64,000 nt of DNA, taken from Brevibacterium sediminis (GTDB lineage: Bacteria > Actinomycetota > Actinomycetes > Actinomycetales > Brevibacteriaceae). Location of the stretch: contig NZ_JABKDD010000013.1 of assembly GCF_013623905.1 (NCBI RefSeq), forward strand, positions 1 to 64,000, read 5' to 3'. Position numbers and translations under genes: made by a program. Positions 57,233-64,000 of the stretch are shown one piece after another (positions within the stretch are counted from its first letter, which is position 1; each line of letters begins with the position of its first letter). Below the pieces are notes generated by a model. It saw only the letters and a list, made by a program, of their open reading frames with translations, was not told where the DNA came from and ran no database searches.

Positions 57233-58174
57233 ATGCGTATTGGACTGATCGCGATTGACGGCTGCTTCGGTTCGGCTATCGCGTCGATCATCGACATCGT
57301 GCGGGTGGCCGACGGAGCCCGCGGCGATGTCGACCCGCGGATCGACCCGATCGAACTCGCCATCCTCGGACCGAAACGGCGAGTGACCACGACGGCATCG
57401 ATGACCCTGTCGGTGGACCACCCGCTGTCGGAGTCCGCAGAGTTCGACGTGGTCGTCGTCCCTGCGCTTGGAACCCTTACGGCCGCCGCTACCAACGACG
57501 CCCTCCAGAGCCGAGATGCTCGTTCGGTCATCGCCTCGCTCGGGCGCCTCGACGAGGCGACCACCCGGATCGCCGCGGCGTGCACCGGCGTGTTCGCTGT
57601 CGCCGAGACCGGACGGATGCAGCATCGGCGGGCGACGACCAGCTGGTTCCTGGGGCCGGAGTTCCTGAAGCGCTATCCGACCGTCGCCCTCGATCTCGAC
57701 ACCATGGTCGTGGTCGACGGGAACCTCGTCACCGCCGGCGCCGCGTTCGCCCACATCGACCTCGCGCTCTCACTCGTGCGATCGATCAGCCCCGACCTGG
57801 CCCAACACGTCGCTAAGCTCCTCATCATCGACGAGCGCCCGTCGCAGGCGGCCTTCGTCGCCTACGAACATCTCCGGCACGAGGACCCGATCGTCGTCGC
57901 GTTCGAACGCTTCGTGCGCGCCCGCCTGGACGAACCGTTCAACGTCGCCTTCGTCGCGCAGTCGCTCGGCACCAGCCGGCGCACCCTCGAACGACGAGTC
58001 CGTGCGGCGCTCAACCTCACTCCGCTCGGCTTCGTCCAACGGCTTCGCATCGAACGAGCTCGGCACCTCTCAGCAACCACGGACCTCACCTCCGCCGAGA
58101 TCGCGCTACGGGTCGGCTACGCGAACGCCGAGACTCTGCGCTCCCTCCTGCGTAGGGAGCGACGCCGTTCCTGA
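57233..58174 (+). CDS. GlxA-type AraC-family regulator (DJ-1/PfpI domain plus helix-turn-helix)
   Basis: A 313-residue regulator. The N-terminal DJ-1/PfpI-like domain (about 1-180) includes the nucleophile-elbow region AACTGVFAVAETG near residue 122. The C-terminal AraC helix-turn-helix pair (about 220-313) includes FVAQSLGTSRRTLERRV and LTSAEIALRVGYANAETLRSLLRR. The ligand is unknown. It is divergent from the ABM gene. The ATG at 57233 is favoured over upstream starts because the protein then begins with the domain's first strand (RIGLIAIDG). Confidence 0.87.
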   Translation: MRIGLIAIDGCFGSAIASIIDIVRVADGARGDVDPRIDPIELAILGPKRRVTTTASMTLSVDHPLSESAEFDVVVVPALGTLTAAATNDALQSRDARSVIASLGRLDEATTRIAAACTGVFAVAETGRMQHRRATTSWFLGPEFLKRYPTVALDLDTMVVVDGNLVTAGAAFAHIDLALSLVRSISPDLAQHVAKLLIIDERPSQAAFVAYEHLRHEDPIVVAFERFVRARLDEPFNVAFVAQSLGTSRRTLERRVRAALNLTPLGFVQRLRIERARHLSATTDLTSAEIALRVGYANAETLRSLLRRERRRS

Positions 58175-58538
58175 CCTACGCCATGCCTGTAGCCGGTGTG
58201 CTAGTGCTCGACTGGAACCACCTCTCAGCACGTCGCGTCGACGCTCCTGCGTCGCCCCTGGACGACCCACTCGACACGCCCGCAGCACAGGCCATGTGAC
58301 GTGTCCCGGCTTCCCGGACGGTCGGGGTTGGGTGGCTGTGATGTCGCTGCGTTCTCGTCGAGAGGATCAGCAGACCCGATCAGAGTCGATTGGGATAAGA
58401 CGCGAAGGCGGTCAGGTCAGGGCGGCCGAAGCCGGCCAGCGGGGTAGCGTCGGACACTCCATTTGAAGGCGCACCGTTGTTGACCGATGCGTTTTGGCCC
58501 GTGGCGATCACCGTTCCGATCGTCGCAGTCTCCGATGT
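58175..58538. other. Intergenic stretch without a recognised gene
   Basis: About 360 bases between the GlxA-type regulator and the racemase gene on the other strand. Open frames here are short and lack sensible sequence. No hairpin with a T-tract stands out. Confidence 0.5.
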
Positions 58539-59252
58539 TCAATGCCGAATGGTTACAGGCTCGTCCGCCATTATCCACTCGACGATTGCGGCAACATGAG
58601 CATCGACCGAGTCGAGGGCCGGTAGGGGAGCGGTCTCCGGTGGGACTAACAGGCCGATCTCCGTACACGACAGGGCCACAGCGTCAGCGCCACGAGCCTT
58701 GAGGTCGTTCATGATTTCGACGTAGCGGGCTCGGGAGGCATCGGTGAACTTCCCTTGGGTGAGTTCATCCCAGATAATCTGATCGACCTCGAGGCACGTT
58801 GCCTCATCCGGTACCAGAGTCTTGATGCCCTGCGCTTCGAGCCGGCCCGTGTAGAAATCCTCCAGCATGGTCCATCGGGTGCCCAGAACGGCCAAAGTTG
58901 AGTATCCCTGTCGCTTCGCCATCGTCGCGATCGAATCGACCATGTGAATGAGAGGCGCATCGACTGAGGCCTCGATCGCCGGGGCGCACTTATGCATGAG
59001 ATTGGTGGCAATCGCGACAGCTTCGGCGCCGCCATCGACTAAACGCTGCGCCGTCGCCGTCAGGGATGCATCATTACCTGCCCAATCGTTGGCCTCCTGC
59101 AGCTCCCGGATGTCCGCGAAGTCGCACGAGTCGAGGAGGATCTGCGCGGAATGATGACCGCCGAGCTTTTTGGCCACGGCATCGTTGATCTTCGTGTAGT
59201 ACTCGATGCTCGAATGCCAGCTCATTCCACCCAGCAGACCGATCCTGCGCAT
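58539..59252 (-). CDS. Aspartate/glutamate racemase family protein with a Thr/Cys active-site pair
   Basis: A 237-residue protein of the YgeA/aspartate racemase type. The start block RRIGLLGGMSWHSSIEYY is diagnostic. The first catalytic position is Thr83 (IATNLMHK) where two-Cys racemases have Cys, and the second is Cys196 (LSCTEIG). The same Thr/Cys arrangement is known in the E. coli YgeA enzyme, which prefers L-aspartate and L-glutamate. The ATG at 59252 follows GGAG. The gene is divergent from lysR and the TRAP genes, so an acidic amino acid or related compound is a possible cargo of that transporter. Confidence 0.87.
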   Translation of the reverse strand: MRRIGLLGGMSWHSSIEYYTKINDAVAKKLGGHHSAQILLDSCDFADIRELQEANDWAGNDASLTATAQRLVDGGAEAVAIATNLMHKCAPAIEASVDAPLIHMVDSIATMAKRQGYSTLAVLGTRWTMLEDFYTGRLEAQGIKTLVPDEATCLEVDQIIWDELTQGKFTDASRARYVEIMNDLKARGADAVALSCTEIGLLVPPETAPLPALDSVDAHVAAIVEWIMADEPVTIRH

Positions 59253-59350
59253 ACTCCCACTCCTCAAATCAGCACCTAAGTCACGACGATTACTTCCAGT
59301 GTGGTGCGCATCATCTGCCTCCGGTAGACCCAGTCCGCTCTGCTCTGACA

Positions 59351-59356
59351 TAAGCT
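59351..59356 (+). promoter_or_regulatory. Candidate -10 box (TAAGCT) for leaderless lysR
   Basis: TAAGCT is followed by exactly 6 bases and the ATG at 59363. Confidence 0.5.
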
Positions 59357-59362
59357 GGACTT

Positions 59363-60400
59363 ATGGCTACAGTCTTCGAACAGGCTCTCGACCTCGGCGA
59401 GCCCAAACGCCTCCTCATCTTCGGCGCCATCGCCGAATCCGGCAGCATCGGCGCCGCCGCCCGTGAACTCGGCTGGTCCCAACCAGCACTGTCCCAACAC
59501 ATGAACGCCCTCGAAAGGGACCTCGGCGTCACCCTCTTCGACCGCACCCCACGCGGAATCCGACTCACTACCGCCGGCCAGCTCGCCCGCATCCGTGCCA
59601 ACGAGGTGGCCGCTTCGGTGACGGGACTGCGCAGTGACCTCGCCAAAGCCTTCGGCCTCGGCGGACGCAATGTGCGTCTTGCGGGATTCCCGAGCTTCGT
59701 CATCGGACCGCTCGCCGCAGCTCTCGGTCGACTCGAGGCAAACGCAGGCACACAGACTGACTCACCACTTCACCACTCATACGAAGTCTCCGAAGCTGAA
59801 CCGCCCGAAGCGCTTCGCCTGCTCGACGACGGTGCCATCGACATCGCCTTTCTTTTCCATCATGAAGACGAAGCCCCACCCGAGCTGGCCGGCCACATGA
59901 CCGTCGACCTCGGCGCCGACCACCTCGACCTGCTCGTACCCGAACGCTGGAACCGAGCCGGGCAGATCCAACACCTCAATGATGTCGCCGAACTGCCGTG
60001 GATCATGGGATGCGTGCGGTGCCGATCCACCGCCGAACGCCTGTGCCGAACTGCCGGCTTCGAACCCCGCACTCGGCACATCACCGATAACCCCGGCGCC
60101 ATCCAATCGCTGGTCTCCAACGGCCTAGGTGTCGCACTGCTCCCTCGCAGCGCCCGCCGCTACTCCCAAATCCCAGGCATTGATCCCATCGCCCTTGCCG
60201 AGGCCGGCGCTCGTCGCGTCACCGCGATGATCCCCGACGGCCTGGCGGACGCCTCAGAAGTGGTCGACCTGATTGATGCGCTGCGAGCCTCCGACGTCAC
60301 AGGAGGTGGGCCAGGTGCCGCAACCGGGTCCGAGGAAGCAGAAGCCACAACTCGTGCACGCGCCACCGGCACCTCGACCGACGGCTACGGTGACTCGTGA
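59363..60400 (+). CDS. LysR-family transcriptional regulator
   Basis: A 345-residue regulator. The N-terminal helix-turn-helix covers about residues 15-75 (IAESGSIGAAARELGWSQPALSQHM), then a linker helix and a substrate-binding-like effector domain to about 300. A Gly/Ala/Thr-rich tail of 40 residues follows. It lies between the divergent racemase gene and the TRAP permease genes, with a TGATG junction to dctQ, so it is co-transcribed with the transporter and probably senses its substrate. Confidence 0.9.
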   Translation: MATVFEQALDLGEPKRLLIFGAIAESGSIGAAARELGWSQPALSQHMNALERDLGVTLFDRTPRGIRLTTAGQLARIRANEVAASVTGLRSDLAKAFGLGGRNVRLAGFPSFVIGPLAAALGRLEANAGTQTDSPLHHSYEVSEAEPPEALRLLDDGAIDIAFLFHHEDEAPPELAGHMTVDLGADHLDLLVPERWNRAGQIQHLNDVAELPWIMGCVRCRSTAERLCRTAGFEPRTRHITDNPGAIQSLVSNGLGVALLPRSARRYSQIPGIDPIALAEAGARRVTAMIPDGLADASEVVDLIDALRASDVTGGGPGAATGSEEAEATTRARATGTSTDGYGDS

Positions 60401-60894
60401 TGAGCACGTTCACCAAAGTCCTCGACAAATGGCTGACGGTCACCACGGCCGCGGCGATCATCGTGATGATGCTCCACATCGTCACCCACGCCTTGGCCCG
60501 GTCGATTTTTCACGCCCCGCTCTATGGCACCAATGAGATCGTCGAATACTGGTACCTGCCGATCGTTGCGCTGCTCGGCATCCCCGCCGCCCAGCTGCAG
60601 AAGGAACACATCACCGTGACCATGGCCGTCGAGAGGGCGAAACCTGCCACCGCCGCAGTGTTCACGGTCTTCGCCTGCATCCTCGGTGCGCTCGTGTCTG
60701 TGGCCTTCGCCTGGTTCGGGCTGAAGAAGGCCCTGGAGAACACGGCAATCGGGTCGACCGCCGACGTCTCTGCCGTCATCACCTGGCCGGTGTATTACCT
60801 CGTGCCGATCGTGTTCGTGCTCCTCGCCGTGCTGTACATCCTCGACGCCACCGCGATCCTCCGCCGCCGCACCGAAGCCGGGGAGGAGCAGTGA
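60400..60894 (+). CDS. dctQ: TRAP transporter small permease (DctQ type)
   Basis: A 164-residue membrane protein with four hydrophobic helices and the DctQ pattern (VTHALARSIFHAPLYGTNEIVEYWY, then IPAAQLQKEHITVTM). It holds the large permease in the TRAP complex. The ATG at 60400 overlaps the lysR stop; a GTG at 60397 is equally possible. It overlaps dctM by GTGA. Confidence 0.9.
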   Translation: MSTFTKVLDKWLTVTTAAAIIVMMLHIVTHALARSIFHAPLYGTNEIVEYWYLPIVALLGIPAAQLQKEHITVTMAVERAKPATAAVFTVFACILGALVSVAFAWFGLKKALENTAIGSTADVSAVITWPVYYLVPIVFVLLAVLYILDATAILRRRTEAGEEQ

Positions 60895-62498
60895 ACGCGA
60901 ACACCGACCTCACCGGCGCACCCCTGCCACCAGACAACTCAAACAGCGCGACCATCACCGGCGCCCAATCCCCGAATACCACGAAGCTCTTCCCCTCAGG
61001 CTCCCGTCGTGAACGCCCCGGCATACTCGCCCTGACTATCGGGTTCGGGCTCGTCGCCGTCTGTCTCATCGGCCTCTTCACCAGCCCGAGCGCTGCCATC
61101 GGGGGAGCTTGGTGCATCGGAATGATGCTCGTCCTGCTCTTCCTCTCTGTTCCGGTGGCCATCGCGCTCTCCGTGCCGTCGATCATCGGCGTCTACGCCG
61201 TATCCGGGATTCCGGCGACGATGAACATCCTCTCGACCGCACCGTTCAGCGCCGTCTCGGACTGGTCGATGAGCGTGCTGCCCATGTTCATCTTCATGGG
61301 CATGCTGCTCACCCAATCCGGACTCTCCGGCAAGGTCTACCGGGTCGCCGACCACTGGTTTAGCTGGCTGCCCGGCGGCATCGGTATCGGCACCACCTTC
61401 GCCGGGGCGGGACTGTCCGCCGTCACCGGCTCGACCATCGGCATGACCTACGCCCTGGGCCGAGCCGGCATTCCCGAAATGCTCAAGGCCGGCTACGACA
61501 AACGCATGGCCGTGGGCACGATCATGGTCGCCGGCATGACCGGCAACCTCATCCCACCCTCGATCCTCATGGTCATCTACGCCGGCATCGCCTCTGTGCC
61601 CGTCGGCCCAGCACTCATGGCCGGCGCCCTGCCCGGCATCCTGCTCGCCGTATGCTTCGCTATCTTCATCTTCGCCATCGGAATCTTCGCCCCGAAACTC
61701 GTCGGCCGCGGCCAAGCAACAACCGCCACCACAAACCCAGACACCACCAACCCCACAACCCCCGAACGCCCCACGACCACCTGGCGCGACCGCTTCACCT
61801 CCCTGACTAGCGTGTGGGGCTTCGCGATCATCCTCGTCGTGCTCTTCGGCGGCATGTTCTCCGGCATCTTCACCCCCACCGAGGCCGGAGCCGCCGCCGC
61901 ACTCTGCTCACTGCTCCTCTGTCTGTGGGAAAAACGAGGGGAACAACCGTGGCGCAAGGTCGCGGACTCGGCCATGGATACGGTGGCGGCCACCTCGGCG
62001 ATCTTCTTCATCATGATCGGCGCGACCATGCTCACCAGCCTGCTCGCCATCACCGGACTCGCGCCCATCCTCACCGGCCTCATCACGGACCTCGGACTGT
62101 CGCGGATCGGATTCCTGCTCGTCCTCATCGTCCTCTACATCGTCATGGGCATGTTCTTCGACACCTTGTCGATGATGCTGCTGACCATCCCGATCCTCCT
62201 GCCCACCCTCGAGGCGATGGGCGTGAGCCCGCTGTGGTTCGGAGTCTTCGTCGTCCTCCTCGGCGAGTTCGCGATGGTCACCCCGCCGGTCGGCATCATC
62301 GCCTACATCGTCCACTCGATCGCGAAGAACCCCGAGGTCAACCTCGGTGTCACGGTCACGCTGCGCGACATCTTCACGTCCCTGCTGTGGTTCCTGCCCG
62401 TCGTTGTGGTCTTCCTGGTCCTCCTCGTCGCCGTGCCCGGAATGACCGAATGGCTGCCCGACCTTATCAGCCGCACCAGCGGGGGAATGTCTGGGTGA
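60891..62498 (+). CDS. dctM: TRAP transporter large permease (DctM type)
   Basis: A 535-residue membrane protein with about 12-13 helices, driven by a Na+ or H+ gradient. Family blocks: GLSAVTGSTIGMTYALG near residue 180, MTGNLIPPSILMVIYAG near 218, FTPTEAGAAAALCSL near 325 and GEFAMVTPPVGIIAY near 460. A polar, Thr/Pro-rich loop at about 275-300 joins the two halves. A cytoplasmic N-terminal tail of about 40 residues is longer than usual. GTG start at 60891 behind GGGGAGGAG. Confidence 0.92.
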   Translation: MNANTDLTGAPLPPDNSNSATITGAQSPNTTKLFPSGSRRERPGILALTIGFGLVAVCLIGLFTSPSAAIGGAWCIGMMLVLLFLSVPVAIALSVPSIIGVYAVSGIPATMNILSTAPFSAVSDWSMSVLPMFIFMGMLLTQSGLSGKVYRVADHWFSWLPGGIGIGTTFAGAGLSAVTGSTIGMTYALGRAGIPEMLKAGYDKRMAVGTIMVAGMTGNLIPPSILMVIYAGIASVPVGPALMAGALPGILLAVCFAIFIFAIGIFAPKLVGRGQATTATTNPDTTNPTTPERPTTTWRDRFTSLTSVWGFAIILVVLFGGMFSGIFTPTEAGAAAALCSLLLCLWEKRGEQPWRKVADSAMDTVAATSAIFFIMIGATMLTSLLAITGLAPILTGLITDLGLSRIGFLLVLIVLYIVMGMFFDTLSMMLLTIPILLPTLEAMGVSPLWFGVFVVLLGEFAMVTPPVGIIAYIVHSIAKNPEVNLGVTVTLRDIFTSLLWFLPVVVVFLVLLVAVPGMTEWLPDLISRTSGGMSG

Positions 62499-62639
62499 AC
62501 CTCGCCGAGGATGCCCCGCCCAACCGTGCACTATGTTGTTCGGGTGGCTGCCGCAGGGTGTGAGCGGACTCATGGTTAGGGTGACCTCATTCAGGCATAT
62601 GATTGGAGGGAATTCTCAGCTCTCGTTCAAAGGAGTCCC

Positions 62640-63917
62640 ATGAAGCGCATCCGCACAGCCGCCCGGCCCGCCAAAGCCCTCGCGGCGGTCGCCTCGCTGG
62701 CACTGTTGGCCGGATGCGCCGGTTCCGTCGGCGGTGACGGATCGGGTTCGGGAGACTCCGCGGGGGAGGGCTTCGCCTATGACGCCTCCCAAGATGAGAT
62801 CGATGAGGCTCTGGCCGATCTTGACCCGGTGACGATCAAGTTCCAGCCTTCGGCAATGTCGGAGAAGTCGATCCTCGCACCCAACGGCCTCGACGTGAAG
62901 AAGGCCATCGAGGAGCGCTCTGGTGGCAAGATCACGGTCGACATCGTCTGGGGTCAGGCGATCGCGAGCTACGAAGATGTCGATGACGCCCTGGCCGATG
63001 GCCGAGTCGATCTCGCGTTCACTCTGCCGTCGTACACCCCGGCCGAGTACCCGGCCTTCGACGCGATCGGCACGGCCATGTCGACGCTGCCGTCCTCGCC
63101 AGTGGCCAGTGATCTGGCGGCGAATGCGGCCGGAGTCCAGGCCGCGTGGGAGACACCCGAGGTGCTCGAGGAGTTCGAGAAGAAGAACCTCGTCCCGCTC
63201 ATTCCGATGCTCGCCGCCGGTGGGTATTCGACGATGTGCTCGAAGCCGATGACCTCGCTCGATGACTGGAAAGGCAAGCAGGTGCGCGTCGGTTCGGCGG
63301 CTGCTGGCAAGCAGGTGACCGACTTGGGTGCGACGCCGGTGTCGCTGTCGTTCCCGGAGACCTATGAGGCGCTGCAGCGTGGAACCGTTGACTGCGACCT
63401 CGGTCAGCTGGCACCGAACGTCGAGGCAGGCACCTTCGAGGTCGCCCCGAACATCGGTGTCGCCTCGGATGCGGGCATTGCTCGGTCGGCCGGTGCGATC
63501 ACGGCGGGTAAGAAGTATTCGGCACTGCCGGTCGCCTACCAGCAAGTCATCTTCGACTCGATGTCGACGACGTTCAGCACGATGATGGAAGTCGTCATCG
63601 GAGCGAAGGCGCAGGCCGTCGAACAGGCGAAGGACAACGACGGTTCAGTTAAGCCGTTTGATGATGGCGTGCAGAAGCATATGGCGAAGTACGCGAAGAA
63701 CCTGTCGGACAAGACTGCGGAGAAGGCGGGCGTCTCCGATGCGCCGAAGACACTAGGCACCGCTGGTTCGGAGTGGGCGAAGTCCGTGTCCGAGCTGGGC
63801 TATGACGACAAGGGTGACTTCGCCTCACTCGACGAGTGGTACCCGGAGGACGCTTCGTACGACAAGCTCGGCGACGAGCTGTTCGAAAAGGTCATGGCCG
63901 CGCACCGGCCGGAGTGA
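62640..63917 (+). CDS. dctP: TRAP transporter substrate-binding lipoprotein (DctP type)
   Basis: A 425-residue solute receptor. The signal peptide has basic residues and a lipobox LLAGC with the lipidated Cys at 26, so the receptor is tethered outside the membrane. The DctP fold is seen in AIEERSGGKITVDIVWG, DDWKGKQVRVGSAAAGK (with the conserved Arg that usually binds a carboxylate) and FPETYEALQRGTVDCDLG. The length is on the long side for DctP. The ATG at 62640 follows AAAGGAG; a TATGAT box at 62598-62603 may give it its own promoter for higher dosage than the permeases. Confidence 0.9.
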   Translation: MKRIRTAARPAKALAAVASLALLAGCAGSVGGDGSGSGDSAGEGFAYDASQDEIDEALADLDPVTIKFQPSAMSEKSILAPNGLDVKKAIEERSGGKITVDIVWGQAIASYEDVDDALADGRVDLAFTLPSYTPAEYPAFDAIGTAMSTLPSSPVASDLAANAAGVQAAWETPEVLEEFEKKNLVPLIPMLAAGGYSTMCSKPMTSLDDWKGKQVRVGSAAAGKQVTDLGATPVSLSFPETYEALQRGTVDCDLGQLAPNVEAGTFEVAPNIGVASDAGIARSAGAITAGKKYSALPVAYQQVIFDSMSTTFSTMMEVVIGAKAQAVEQAKDNDGSVKPFDDGVQKHMAKYAKNLSDKTAEKAGVSDAPKTLGTAGSEWAKSVSELGYDDKGDFASLDEWYPEDASYDKLGDELFEKVMAAHRPE

Positions 63918-64000
63918 GGGCGAAGCAACACCGAAGATAGGCGTACTCGATAAGCTCAACGTTTGATTTGGGGCTGACCTTAGTCTTTTGCGCGCCAAGC

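Overview
The window comes from a high-GC Gram-positive actinobacterium. Several marks fit Brevibacterium or a close relative in Micrococcales: the conserved block ftsK-pgsA-cinA-clgR-DUF3046-recA-recX-miaB-miaA-dapF-hflX-lexA, LexA boxes of the GAAC-N4-GTTC type, a PriA-type HisA, and many start codons placed 6-9 bases behind a TANNNT promoter box. The genus is inferred from gene content and has not been tested by alignment.

Layout. 0-0.6 kb: end of an IS30-family element. 0.6-20 kb: housekeeping core for chromosome segregation (ftsK), phospholipid synthesis (pgsA), stress regulation (clgR), recombination and SOS (recA, recX, lexA and a divergent LysM membrane protein), tRNA modification (miaB, miaA), lysine and cell-wall precursor (dapF), ribosome-associated GTPase (hflX) and an Fe-S helicase. 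19.6-24.3 kb: histidine operon hisC-hisB-(unknown membrane protein)-hisH-priA-sseB. 24.3-27.8 kb: M20 amidohydrolase with an AbgT transporter, a likely p-aminobenzoyl-glutamate-type salvage pair. 27.9-29.7 kb: an NAD-binding protein divergent from a TetR regulator, with paired operators between them. 30.2-31.9 kb: infC-rpmI-rplT with an attenuator-like leader and a probable ATC start codon. 32-34.6 kb: small genes including an RNA methyltransferase, a VOC protein and a pentapeptide-repeat protein.

34.7-44.9 kb is an accessory catabolic region: an Ldh2-type dehydrogenase, a TRAP-type permease pair without a binding protein, a fused dehydrogenase-RraA enzyme, two IclR regulators, an ACS-family MFS carrier, a lactonase-like amidohydrolase, a cyclic-imidase-like deacetylase and a DUF429 protein. 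Together they look like uptake and breakdown of an organic acid or lactone whose identity cannot be read from sequence. 45-51.6 kb: a ThDP enzyme of the acetolactate synthase family, pheS-pheT and a short-chain dehydrogenase.

51.6-52.7 kb is an AT-richer islet holding one orphan protein with a caspase/CHAT-like His-Cys pair, the most unusual gene in the window. 52.7-56 kb: fused pabAB and pabC for folate; the 3' end of pabC abuts an ISL3 transposase remnant. The 3' piece of a tRNA gene and its terminator follow about 0.5 kb further on, so this is a rearranged junction. 56.8-58.2 kb: a monooxygenase-like protein divergent from a GlxA-type regulator. 58.5-63.9 kb: an aspartate/glutamate racemase-family protein divergent from lysR-dctQ-dctM, with dctP following, a complete TRAP uptake system.
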